NCBI RefSeq assembly: GCF_000384315.1 | Contig: NZ_ARVW01000001.1 | Span: 5,208,157-5,272,156 of the forward strand | DNA length: 64,000 nt | Direction of reading: 5' to 3' | Origin: Amycolatopsis nigrescens CSC17Ta-90 | GTDB taxonomy: Bacteria; Actinomycetota; Actinomycetes; Mycobacteriales; Pseudonocardiaceae | Shown: one piece after another, positions 56,554 through 64,000 of the stretch | Position numbering within the stretch: the stretch's first letter is position 1 | How the letters are laid out: the number at the start of each line of letters is the position of its first letter | Position numbers and translations under genes: made by a program | Notes under the pieces: generated by a model | The model's input: only the letters and a program-made list of their open reading frames with translations | What the model was told of the DNA's origin: nothing | Database searches by the model: none

Positions 56554-57138
56554 ATGTCCGAGCACAACCCGTTGCGGCTGGCGGTGATCGTGGGCAGTAC
56601 CCGCAGGGGCCGGTTCGGTCCGGTGGCGGCCGACTGGTTCATCGGCCAGGCCCGCCGGCACGAGAAGATGACCGTCGACGTGATCGACCTGGCCGAGCTC
56701 CAGCTGCCCGAGGTGCTGGGCGCGGACGAGGAGGAGCCCCCGGCGAAGGTGCGGGCGCTGGCCGCCAGGGTGGCTGCGGCGGACGCGTTCGTGGTGGTGA
56801 CCCCGGAGTACAACCACAGTTTCCCGGCTTCGCTGAAGACCGCCATCGACTGGTTCTTCGACGAATGGCAGGCCAAGCCGGTCGCCTTCGTCTCCTACGG
56901 CGGGATCGGTGGCGGCCTGCGGGCGGTGGAGCACCTGCGCCTGGTTTTCGCCGAGGTGCACGCGACCACGGTCCGCGACACCATCAGCTTCCATTCCTAC
57001 GAGCGCCTGTTCGACGAGACCGGGCTGCCGAAGGACGCGGTGGGCGTCGGATCCGCCGCGAAGAAAATGCTCGACCAGCTCGGCTGGTGGGCGCACGCCC
57101 TTCGCGACGCCCGCGCCGTTCGTCCTTATGCCGCCTGA
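56554..57138 (+). CDS. NADPH-dependent FMN reductase
   Basis: 194 residues from ATG 56554 behind GGAGGAG. Flavodoxin-like fold: LRLAVIVGSTRRGRFGPVAADWF (phosphate loop), VIDLAELQLPEVL, AFVVVTPEYNHSFPASLKTAIDWFFDEW (FMN-binding) and KPVAFVSYGGIGGGLRAVEHLR. It supplies reduced flavin or reduces quinones and azo compounds. It probably shares an operon with the VOC gene 26 bases downstream. Confidence 0.95.
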   Translation: MSEHNPLRLAVIVGSTRRGRFGPVAADWFIGQARRHEKMTVDVIDLAELQLPEVLGADEEEPPAKVRALAARVAAADAFVVVTPEYNHSFPASLKTAIDWFFDEWQAKPVAFVSYGGIGGGLRAVEHLRLVFAEVHATTVRDTISFHSYERLFDETGLPKDAVGVGSAAKKMLDQLGWWAHALRDARAVRPYAA

Positions 57139-57164
57139 AACACCTACAGAAAAGGAGTTCCACC

Positions 57165-57587
57165 ATGTCCGTGCAGCTGAACCACACCATCGTCCCGGCC
57201 ACCGACAAGCACGCCTCCGCCGAGTTCCTCGCCGGCATCCTCGGCCTCGAAGTCGGCGCGCATGACTTCTTCGTGCCGATCGAGCTCGACCACGGGGTGC
57301 TGCTCGACTTCATGGATGCCGAGAACTTCGGCTGGCAGCACTACGCTTTTCTGGTCAGTGAAGCGGAGTTCGACGCGGCCTTCGCCAGGATCACCGCGGC
57401 CGGCGCCCGTTACTACGGCACTCCCGACAAGGCCGCGATGGGCGAGATCTACTTCCACAACGGCGGCCGCGGGGTCTATTTCGAGGACCCCGACGGGCAC
57501 GCCATGGAACTGCTCACCGTGCCGAACGCACCCGGTGAGGAATGGGTGACCGGCCCGTACGGCCCCAATCCGGCGCTGGCCAAGTAA
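57165..57587 (+). CDS. VOC-family (glyoxalase/dioxygenase-fold) protein
   Basis: 140 residues from ATG 57165 behind AAAGGAG. Paired beta-alpha-beta-beta-beta modules: LNHTIVPATDKHASAEFLAGILGLEVG with the first metal His, FGWQHYAFLVSEAEFDAAFARITAAGARYYG, and YFEDPDGHAMELLT with His and Glu metal ligands. It could be a lyase, isomerase or resistance protein; the substrate is unknown. A hairpin follows its stop. Confidence 0.9.
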   Translation: MSVQLNHTIVPATDKHASAEFLAGILGLEVGAHDFFVPIELDHGVLLDFMDAENFGWQHYAFLVSEAEFDAAFARITAAGARYYGTPDKAAMGEIYFHNGGRGVYFEDPDGHAMELLTVPNAPGEEWVTGPYGPNPALAK

Positions 57588-57602
57588 TCGGCCGTCAGTG
57601 AG

Positions 57603-57639
57603 AGTGTTGCCCGGTGTACTAGGGGTACCGGGCAACACT
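57603..57639. terminator. 13-bp hairpin between VOC and NmrA-like genes
   Basis: AGTGTTGCCCGGT (57603-57615) pairs exactly with ACCGGGCAACACT (57627-57639), loop 11 bases, followed by TTTACT. It lies between convergent genes, 15 bases after one stop and 11 before the other, so a bidirectional terminator is likely. Confidence 0.75.
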
Positions 57640-57650
57640 TTACTGTGCTG

Positions 57651-58472
57651 TCAGCGGAACTCGCCGGCGTGCTGGACCGCCCATGCCGCGAAGGTGGTGG
57701 CCGGGCGTCCGGTGAGTTCCCGCACGGTGGCCGTCGGCTGCTGCGGATGTGCCGCCAGTTCGGCCATTCCGTCCACGTACCAGCGGGCGTATTCGCCCAT
57801 GCTCGGGGTGAGCAGCTCGACCGCCTGCTCGTGGGTCAGCTCCTCGAACGGGATCTCCCGGCCGAGCGCGGCGCCGATGCAGCGGACCATCTCGGCCCGG
57901 CTGATCGTCTCCGGGCCGGTCAGCTCGTACGACCGGCCGAGATGGCCGTCTTCGAGCAGCACGGTGGCTGCCACCGCGGCGATGTCGTCGAGGTCGATCG
58001 GCGCGTTCGCCGAGCCGGGGTAGGCGTCCCGGACCACGCCCGTGGTCCGGATCTGCTCCGCCCACATCGTCGAGTTCAGCATGAACTCGCCCGGTTCGAG
58101 GTGGGTCGCGTCGATGCCAGACTCGTTCACCGCCTCCTGCACTCCGTACCACCAGCTGCCCTGCCCGCCGGACAACGCGACGACCCGGTCCACCCCGGCT
58201 TTTCCGGCCAGTGCCAGCACTTCGCGCGCGGTGCCGGGCAGCGGCGCCAGGTACATCCGGTCGACCCCGTCGAGCGCCGCCGGCATCGTCTCGGTCCGGC
58301 CGAGATAGCCCTGGACGACCTCGACGCCGTCCGGCAGCGCCGCCTTCGCCGGGTTGGTGGTCAGCGCCCGCACCTCGATCGTCCCCGCCGTCTCTGCTGT
58401 CCCCGCTGCCAGCAGGTGGTCGACCACCAGCCTGCCCACGTTCCCGGTCGCGCCGGTCACCAGAATCCGCAT
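57651..58472 (-). CDS. NmrA/SDR-like NAD(P)-binding oxidoreductase
   Basis: 273 residues from ATG 58472, three bases after GGAGGAG. N-terminal Rossmann motif MRILVTGATGNVGRLVVDHLL, then RALTTNPAKAALP and VVQGYLGRTETMPAALDGVDRMYLAP, and an atypical-SDR C-terminal half (YELTGPETISRAEMVRCIGAALGREIPFEELT). It belongs to the NmrA/azoreductase-like group, which act as redox sensors or quinone reductases. It is divergent from a TetR gene with a palindrome in the shared promoter. Confidence 0.92.
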   Translation of the reverse strand: MRILVTGATGNVGRLVVDHLLAAGTAETAGTIEVRALTTNPAKAALPDGVEVVQGYLGRTETMPAALDGVDRMYLAPLPGTAREVLALAGKAGVDRVVALSGGQGSWWYGVQEAVNESGIDATHLEPGEFMLNSTMWAEQIRTTGVVRDAYPGSANAPIDLDDIAAVAATVLLEDGHLGRSYELTGPETISRAEMVRCIGAALGREIPFEELTHEQAVELLTPSMGEYARWYVDGMAELAAHPQQPTATVRELTGRPATTFAAWAVQHAGEFR

Positions 58473-58522
58473 CCGCTCCTCCTCCGAGCCACCCATCTCG
58501 CCGGAACTGGATACTACCTTAA

Positions 58523-58540
58523 TGGAACGTTAAAGTTCCA
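58523..58540. promoter_or_regulatory. Candidate TetR operator
   Basis: TGGAAC-GTTAAA-GTTCCA, a perfect 6-base inverted repeat with a 6-base AT-rich centre, in the gap between the NmrA-like gene (start 58472) and the TetR gene (start 58591). Its position suits control of both genes by the TetR protein. Confidence 0.55.
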
Positions 58541-58590
58541 GTACGGTGTCATGGGGGCCCGATTGGGAAATCGGATAGTAAATTTGGGAC

Positions 58591-59163
58591 ATGAGCAGTG
58601 CCACCACTCCGGAGACCGGCGCCCGCGGCCGCACCAGGCGCGCCATTCTCAGCGCCGCCGCCTCGGTGCTCGCCCGCGACCATTACGCGACCCTCCCGGA
58701 CATCGCCGATGCGGCCGGGGTCGGCCGGACCACCCTGCACCGGTACTTCCCGGACCGGAAGGCGCTGATCGCGGCGGCCATCGACGACTCGGTCGAGGTG
58801 ATCGGGCATTCGGTGGCCGAGGCGGAGATCGAGCAGGGCTCACCGGCCGAGGCGATGCGCCGGCTGGTCGCGGCGATGGTCGCGGTCGGGGACCGGCTGA
58901 TGTTCCTCTTCGGCGATCCGCGGATCCTGGAAGGGCATGACGCCGACGAGGACGCGGCGCCGGACGACCCGGTGCTCGCGCTCATCGAGCGCGGCCAGGC
59001 GGCGGGGGTGTTCGATCCCGCGATGAGCGCGAAGTGGATCCAGCACGTGCTCTGGGCGCTGGTCTACACCGGCTGCGAGGAGGCCGACAAGGGCAGACTG
59101 CCCCGGCACGGCATCGTCCCGATGGTGACTCGCACGCTGGAGAACGGCATCCACGCCAGGTAG
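58591..59163 (+). CDS. TetR-family transcriptional regulator
   Basis: 190 residues from ATG 58591. N-terminal helix-turn-helix: RRAILSAAASVLARDHYATLPDIADAAGVGRTTLHRYFPDRKALI. The C-terminal ligand domain is typical of this subgroup (VAAMVAVGDRLMFLFGDPRILEG, WIQHVLWALVYTGCEEADKG). Divergent from the NmrA-like oxidoreductase, which it probably represses. Confidence 0.93.
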   Translation: MSSATTPETGARGRTRRAILSAAASVLARDHYATLPDIADAAGVGRTTLHRYFPDRKALIAAAIDDSVEVIGHSVAEAEIEQGSPAEAMRRLVAAMVAVGDRLMFLFGDPRILEGHDADEDAAPDDPVLALIERGQAAGVFDPAMSAKWIQHVLWALVYTGCEEADKGRLPRHGIVPMVTRTLENGIHAR

Positions 59164-59258
59164 GGCACCGTCCGCGGTCTTGACAGCGGGCGGACGGTCG
59201 CGTTGCATATCTGCTAACGAGCGTGTGCAGATGTACTCGGATCAAAGGAGATCGGACC

Positions 59259-60083
59259 ATGGACGCGGTGCGGGAGCAGGAGGCCGTTCTGGACGAGGCG
59301 ATGGTCGGGGCCGCCCTGCTCGCCGGGGGCGCGAACGTGATCATGCAGCTGGCCAGGCCGGGGGTCGGCTACGGCGTGGCCGAGAGCAGAGTGCACAGCG
59401 GCAGCCTCTTCCGGCACCCGGTCAAGCGGACCCGCACCACGCTGACCTATCTCGCGGTCGCGACGATGGGCACCGACGAGGAGAAGAAGCAGTACCGGCT
59501 CGGCGTGAACAAGGCGCACGCGCAGGTCTACTCCCGCGAGTCGAGCCCGGTGCAGTACAACGCCTTCGACCGCGATCTGCAGCTCTGGGTGGCCGCCTGC
59601 CTGTACCGCGGGGTGGAGGACACCTTCACCGCCTTCGTTGGACCGCCCGACCAGGAGACCGTGGACACCCTGTACCGCGCTTCGGCGACGCTCGGCACCA
59701 CCCTGCAGGTGCCACCCGAGCGCTGGCCCGCCGACCGCGACGCCTTCGAGAAGTACTGGAACGACGCGCTGGCCGAGGTTTCCATCGACGACGCGATCCG
59801 CCGCTACCTCTACGACCTCACCATGCTGCGGTTCCTGCCCCGCTTCCTGAGCGTGCCGCTCGGCCCGTTCAACCGGTTCGTCACCACCGGCTTCCTGCCG
59901 CCCCGGTTCCGGGCCGAGATGCGGCTCGACTGGTCGCCGCGGCAGCAACGGCGGTTCGACCGGCTGACCAAGGTGATCGCGAAGCTCGTCCAGTGGCAGC
60001 CAAGGGTGCTCCGCCAGTTCCCGTACAACCTGTGCATGTGGGACCTGCGCCGCCGGATCAAGGCGGGCCGCCCGCTGGTCTGA
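59259..60083 (+). CDS. DUF2236 (mpaB/latex-clearing-protein-like) oxygenase-fold protein
   Basis: 274 residues from ATG 59259 behind AAAGGAG. DUF2236 features: GGANVIMQLARPGVGYGVAESRVHSG, then RTRTTLTYLAVATMGTDEEKKQYRLGVNKAHAQV with the conserved Arg-x-x-x-Thr and His of the heme pocket. FDRDLQLWVAACLYRGVEDTF and YLYDLTMLRFLPRF follow. Related proteins include rubber oxygenase Lcp and fungal MpaB; most bacterial members are uncharacterised. It is monocistronic. Confidence 0.9.
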   Translation: MDAVREQEAVLDEAMVGAALLAGGANVIMQLARPGVGYGVAESRVHSGSLFRHPVKRTRTTLTYLAVATMGTDEEKKQYRLGVNKAHAQVYSRESSPVQYNAFDRDLQLWVAACLYRGVEDTFTAFVGPPDQETVDTLYRASATLGTTLQVPPERWPADRDAFEKYWNDALAEVSIDDAIRRYLYDLTMLRFLPRFLSVPLGPFNRFVTTGFLPPRFRAEMRLDWSPRQQRRFDRLTKVIAKLVQWQPRVLRQFPYNLCMWDLRRRIKAGRPLV

Positions 60084-60117
60084 CCGTTCTGTCGGTGCCC
60101 TGTGCTTTCCTGGTGCC

Positions 60118-60681
60118 ATGCGCAAGGTGATTCTGCAGGAGATCGTCTCGGTGGACGGATTCGCCGCCGGCCCGCAGGGCGAGCTGGGCTTCTTCGACGC
60201 GGTCGACGACTACAGCGAGGTGGACCAGGACAACCTGCGGATACTGGCGGAGGTGGACACCATCGTGCTCGGCGCCGAGACCTACCGGCTGTTCGTCGAG
60301 TACTGGCCGACCGCGGACGACGAGCCGGTCGCCAAGTCGGTGAACGCCATCCCGAAGCTGGTCTTCTCCTCCACAATGGACAGTGCGCCGTGGGGGCGGT
60401 GGCCCGCGGCGCGAGTCGTGCGCGGCCCGGCCACGGACGAGATCGCCGCGCTCAAGCGGAAACCCGGCGGGGACATCATGGTCTGGGGCAGCATCTCGCT
60501 GGCGCAGACGCTGCTACAGGCCGGGCTGGTGGACGAGATCCAGCTGCGGGTGTGCCCGGTCCTGCTTGGCAGGGGCCGGCGGCTGTTCGACGACGCCCCG
60601 GCCGGCCTCGAGCTGATCGAGGCCAAGCCGTACCGGACGGGCATGGTGTCGCTGCGCTACCTGCGTCCCGGCCGGGATTGA
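60118..60681 (+). CDS. RibD C-terminal/dihydrofolate reductase-like protein
   Basis: 187 residues from ATG 60118. MRKVILQEIVSVDGFAAGPQGELGFF, DTIVLGAETYRLFVEYWP and GGDIMVWGSISLAQTLLQAGLVDEIQLRVCPVLLGRGRRLFDD define the YyaP/RibD-C reductase-like family common in Actinobacteria. NADPH binding is expected; the substrate is not known. Its 3' end overlaps the convergent MFS gene by 25 bases. Confidence 0.93.
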   Translation: MRKVILQEIVSVDGFAAGPQGELGFFDAVDDYSEVDQDNLRILAEVDTIVLGAETYRLFVEYWPTADDEPVAKSVNAIPKLVFSSTMDSAPWGRWPAARVVRGPATDEIAALKRKPGGDIMVWGSISLAQTLLQAGLVDEIQLRVCPVLLGRGRRLFDDAPAGLELIEAKPYRTGMVSLRYLRPGRD

Positions 60682-62024
60682 CCGGGTGCGGCGAGGCGGC
60701 GGCGCTGCGTCGCGACGAGCAGCAGTCCGGCCGCCGCGGCCGCGGCGGTGAGCAGGAAGGCGATTCGGAAGTCCGCGTCGGCCGGCGCGGGGCCGAGTAC
60801 GAGCGTCAGCACGGCGACGGCGAGCGCGCTCGCGAGGTACTGGGCCGTGGTCAGCAGCGCACCCGCCGTGCCGTGGTGCTCCGGCGGCACGTCACGAGTG
60901 CCGAGGACGAACATCGACGTGAACACGATCCCGTTGCCGAGCCCGCTGATGACCAGCCCGATCAGCGAGACCGGCGCCAGTGCGAGCAGGAGCAGCCCCA
61001 GCCCGGCGGTGGCGAAACCGGCGATGAGCACACCGGCGGGGTCGAACCGTCGCAGGGCGCGGCCTGCCGTCGCGCTGCCCACCGTCACCATCAGCGCCAG
61101 CGGCAAAAACGCGAGTCCGGCCTGTAACGGTGAATATCCCCGCGCGGACTGCAGGAACAGGGTGAGCAGGTAGTACGCGGACCCGGCGCCCGCCATGTAG
61201 CACGCGGTCGCCGCGGCACCGACGAGCAGCGCGCGGATGCGCCGCAGCACGGGCTCGATCAGTACGTCTCGCGCGGTCTTCTCGTGGTGGACGAAGGCGA
61301 GCAGCAAGGCCGGCGCGAGACCGAGGCAGGCGAGTGCCGCGGCGGAGTCCCAGCCCTGTTCCGGGCCGAGGGTGAGGCCGAGGACCAGCGCCAGCGCGGT
61401 GCCGGTGCCGAGTACCGAGGAGAGCAACGGGATCCGGCCGGCCGGTTCGCGGTCGCGGGACGGCCGGATCCAGACGACCGCGCCGAGGGCGCACAGCAGG
61501 ACGAGCGGGACGTTGACGGCGAAGGTGAGCCGCCACGACAGCGCGGTGAGCAGGCCGCCGAGGATGGCGCCGGCGGCGAGACCGGACGCGCCGACCGAAC
61601 CCCAGACCGCCAGCGCGCGGGCGCGCGGCGGCCCGGCGGGGAACGTGGTGCCGATGAGGCCGAGTACGGCCGGCTGGAGCAGGGCCGCGGCGAACCCCTG
61701 CGCGCCACGCGCGGTGAGCAGCACGGCCCCGTCGCCGGCCACGGCGCCGGCCGCGCTGGCCGTGCCGAAGAGGACCAGTGCGAGCACGAACAGGCGCCGG
61801 GCGCCGAACCGGTCGGTCAGCCGGCCGCCCACCACGAGGAAGCCGGCGAAGAGCACCGCGTAGGCGCTGACCACCCACTGCGCGAGCGCCGGTTCGAGGC
61901 GCAGGTCGGCGGCGATGCTCGGCAGCGCTATGTAGAGGACCGAGAACTCGAGGGTGGTGGTGAACTGGGCTGTTGAAAGTACGGTAAGCACGGCAAACGT
62001 GGCGGACCGGTCAGCCAAGCGCAT
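60657..62024 (-). CDS. MFS drug/antibiotic exporter (DHA2-like)
   Basis: 455 residues from ATG 62024, which overlaps the 3' end of the truncated phosphotransferase gene by 14 bases. Around fourteen helices; ALPSIAADLRLEPALAQWVVSAYAVLFAGFLVVGGRLTDRFGARR is the N-terminal DHA2 pattern with motif A, and LGGLLTALSWRLTFAVNVPLVLL is the motif C region. It likely exports a drug or secondary metabolite by proton antiport. Confidence 0.92.
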   Translation of the reverse strand: MRLADRSATFAVLTVLSTAQFTTTLEFSVLYIALPSIAADLRLEPALAQWVVSAYAVLFAGFLVVGGRLTDRFGARRLFVLALVLFGTASAAGAVAGDGAVLLTARGAQGFAAALLQPAVLGLIGTTFPAGPPRARALAVWGSVGASGLAAGAILGGLLTALSWRLTFAVNVPLVLLCALGAVVWIRPSRDREPAGRIPLLSSVLGTGTALALVLGLTLGPEQGWDSAAALACLGLAPALLLAFVHHEKTARDVLIEPVLRRIRALLVGAAATACYMAGAGSAYYLLTLFLQSARGYSPLQAGLAFLPLALMVTVGSATAGRALRRFDPAGVLIAGFATAGLGLLLLALAPVSLIGLVISGLGNGIVFTSMFVLGTRDVPPEHHGTAGALLTTAQYLASALAVAVLTLVLGPAPADADFRIAFLLTAAAAAAGLLLVATQRRRLAAPGQSRPGRR

Positions 62025-62253
62025 CGCGGAAGAAGCCTTCGTGCCTGGCGATGTTGCCGGGCAGGAAGTCGAGGACTTCCCGGCCTTCGGCGTCGAAGCC
62101 GTGCGCACGCGGACTGCCGGTGAAACCGGCCGCGGCCAGCCGATCCAGCAGCGCGTGCACCGCCGGGGTCCAGTGCCCGGTCGGTCGCCGCACCGTGTTC
62201 CCGATCCGCACCAGTTGGTTGACAGCACCGGCCAGCGGCTGCTCCTCGGGCAC
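62011..62253 (-). pseudogene. Truncated aminoglycoside phosphotransferase-like gene
   Basis: An 80-codon frame from GTG 62253 resembles the beginning of APH-family kinases (VNQLVRIGNTVRRPTGHWTPAVHALLDRLAAAGFTGSPRAHGFDAEGREVLDFLPG). It then stops at 62011 after GFFRDALG, without the catalytic HGD…N and DFD segments. Intact relatives are about 250 residues. The downstream portion has been replaced by the MFS gene, whose ATG lies inside its last codons, so the remnant may only serve for translational coupling. Confidence 0.7.
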
Positions 62254-62394
62254 CCCACCTGGATAGCACGAGCGGAAGGCCGGGGTCGAACGATATTTCC
62301 CGCTTGCCGGGCCGGACACGCTCGGGTGAATCGGCGCGCAGCCGGGCCGGTGGCGGGCTTACCCTCGCGCCGGGCGGCGAAGGGAGCGTGCCGG

Positions 62395-64000
62395 ATGGCC
62401 GAGTCGGAGAGGCAGGCGGACGCGCCGCCCGAGCTGAGTGTCCGCGGGCGCAACCTGATTGTCGCCGCGATCATGCTGGGCATGCTGCTGGCCGCGCTGG
62501 ACCAGACCATCGTGGCCACCGCGCTGCCCACCATCGTCAGCGATCTCGGCGGCGGCAGCCACCTGTCCTGGGTGGTCACCGCCTACCTGCTCGCCGAGAC
62601 GATCATGACCGCGCTGATCGGCAAGTTCGGCGACCTGTACGGGCGCAAGAAGACCTTCATGCTCAGCGTGGTGCTGTTCCTGGTGGGCTCGTTCTTCTCC
62701 GGCTGGGCCGACTCGATGACCTTCCTGATCGTCTTCCGCGCGGTGCAGGGCCTCGGCGCCGGCGGGCTGATGGTCACCGCGGCCGCGGTGATCGCCGACG
62801 TGGTGCCGCTGCGGGAACGCGGCAAGTACCAGGGCGTGATGGGCTCGGTCTTCGGTGTGTCCACTGTGGTCGGTCCGCTGCTCGGCGGGTTGTTCGTGGA
62901 CCACCTCAGCTGGCGCTGGGCCTTCTATGTGAACATCCCACTCGGCGTGCTGGTGCTGGTGATCGCCGCGGCCGCGCTGCCCACCGTGCGGGCGAGCGCG
63001 CGGGTCACCATCGACTACCTCGGCATCATGCTGATCGCGCTCGCGGCCACCGGGCTGACGCTGGTCACCAGCTGGGGCGGGACCGAGTACGCCTGGGGTT
63101 CGCCGACCATTCTGTGGATGGCCGGGATTTCGGTGCTGCTGCTGGTCGCGTTCGTCTTCGTCGAACTGCGCGCGGCGGAGCCGATGCTGCCGATGCGGCT
63201 GTTCCGCGGCAGCGTGTTCACCGTGTCCGGCGTGCTCAGCTTCATCGTCGGGTTCGCCATGCTAGGCGGGATCACGTACCTGCCGACCTATCTGCAGTAC
63301 GTGCGGGGCGACACGGCGACCGAGTCCGGGCTGGCCATGCTGCCACTGGTGGTCGGGCTGCTGCTGTCCTCGCTGTTCACCGGCACGGTGGTCAGCCGGA
63401 CCGGGATCTACCGGATCTTCCCGATCGTCGGTTCGGTCCTGATCACCGGCGGCCTGCTCTTGCTGTCCCTTTTGGACGCTCACACCGGCTATCCGCTCGC
63501 CGCGGCGTACATGCTGGTGCTCGGCGCTGGGGTCGGCTGCACCATGCAGGTGCCGATGATCGTGGTGCAGAGCACCGCCGACTACCGCGACCTCGGGGTC
63601 GCCACGTCGGGGGTCAGCTTCCTGCGCACGATGGGAAGTTCCTTCGGGGTGGCCATCTTCGGCACGATCTACGCCGGTTCGCTGCCGGACAACCTTGCCG
63701 CCGCGCTGGCGTCGAACCCGCTGCCGGCCGGGGTCGACCCGAGGGTGGCGCAGAGCCCGCAGGGGCTGCACGCGCTGCCGGAGGCGGTGCGCGCGCCGAT
63801 CATCGGCGCCTATGTGGACACCCTGCAGATGATGTTCCTGCTCGCCGCGCCGGTCGGCGTGCTGGCGCTGCTGGTTGCGTTGCTGCTCAAGCAGGTCCCG
63901 CTGCGGGACACCTCGCGGGCCGGGGCGAGCGGCAACAGCGGGCTCGGCGAGGGGTTCGCCGCACCGTCCACGAACGACTCGCGACGGGAGCTGGAGAAGA
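62395..64000 (+). CDS. MFS multidrug exporter, EmrB/QacA type (3' end outside window)
   Basis: At least 535 residues from ATG 62395, eight bases after AAGGGAG; the frame is still open at the window edge. Fourteen-helix DHA2 layout: LGMLLAALDQTIVATALPTIVSDLGGG (motif D1), TALIGKFGDLYGRKK (motif A), RAVQGLGAGGLMVTAAAVIADVVPLRERGKYQG (motif B) and GVSTVVGPLLGGLFVDHLSWRWAFYVNIPLG (motif C). The end is Gly/Ser-rich and polar. Likely a proton-driven drug or metabolite exporter. It is divergent from the truncated phosphotransferase/MFS pair. Confidence 0.93.
   Translation, partial: MAESERQADAPPELSVRGRNLIVAAIMLGMLLAALDQTIVATALPTIVSDLGGGSHLSWVVTAYLLAETIMTALIGKFGDLYGRKKTFMLSVVLFLVGSFFSGWADSMTFLIVFRAVQGLGAGGLMVTAAAVIADVVPLRERGKYQGVMGSVFGVSTVVGPLLGGLFVDHLSWRWAFYVNIPLGVLVLVIAAAALPTVRASARVTIDYLGIMLIALAATGLTLVTSWGGTEYAWGSPTILWMAGISVLLLVAFVFVELRAAEPMLPMRLFRGSVFTVSGVLSFIVGFAMLGGITYLPTYLQYVRGDTATESGLAMLPLVVGLLLSSLFTGTVVSRTGIYRIFPIVGSVLITGGLLLLSLLDAHTGYPLAAAYMLVLGAGVGCTMQVPMIVVQSTADYRDLGVATSGVSFLRTMGSSFGVAIFGTIYAGSLPDNLAAALASNPLPAGVDPRVAQSPQGLHALPEAVRAPIIGAYVDTLQMMFLLAAPVGVLALLVALLLKQVPLRDTSRAGASGNSGLGEGFAAPSTNDSRRELEK

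Overview
The window is high-GC actinobacterial DNA. Gene content (LCP/LytR protein, two AfsR-type SARP regulators, a 13E12-type HNH protein, DUF3618 and DUF2786 proteins, a lasso-peptide locus), frequent GTG starts, and long hairpins between convergent genes suggest a Pseudonocardiaceae member, most likely Amycolatopsis or a close relative. That placement is inference from family knowledge; no search was run. There is no rRNA, CRISPR array, prophage or insertion sequence. One tRNA is present.

Layout. 1-9.1 kb is mostly housekeeping: rph-rdgB, bcp, small membrane and stress-type proteins, a tRNA, and a TetR regulator divergent from a Baeyer-Villiger-type monooxygenase. 9.3-16.6 kb is envelope and signalling: an LCP protein, a phospholipase A2-acyltransferase fusion, a membrane GGDEF protein and an MFS transporter. 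Between the last two lies a 'gene desert' holding five tandem, separately initiated hexapeptide ORFs (fMet-X-Ala-Arg-Asp-Phe). 17-25 kb is metabolic: SDR, acyl-CoA synthetase, a GGDEF/HD-GYP hybrid, kynureninase.

25.2-32.3 kb is the first striking cluster: a leader peptide; a 994-residue fusion of phosphoglucose isomerase, JAMM/MPN and formylglycine-generating-enzyme-like domains; a MoaD/ThiS-like ubiquitin fold protein ending in GG; a class I aldolase; a TreT-like glycosyltransferase; and a ROK regulator. Each enzyme domain of the fusion appears to have lost one canonical catalytic residue, so new chemistry (perhaps sulfur transfer to a sugar phosphate) is plausible. 32.5-35.2 kb is a compact lasso-peptide locus: precursor, cyclase, fused RRE-peptidase.

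35.8-45.8 kb is regulatory: an AfsR-like regulator, a LuxR regulator with an arginine-rich overlapping leader ORF, a DUF1906/TcA-like pair, a PP2C phosphatase, a CHASE3 histidine kinase with its response regulator, and an ECF sigma factor. 45.8-47.7 kb holds an HNH 13E12-type gene with a tandemly duplicated 3' flank. 48-64 kb is mixed accessory metabolism: Ca2+/H+ antiporter, LysR/PEP-mutase pair, a second AfsR-like regulator, FMN reductase, VOC protein, NmrA/TetR pair, mpaB-type DUF2236 protein, RibD-like reductase, two DHA2-type MFS exporters and a truncated aminoglycoside phosphotransferase.
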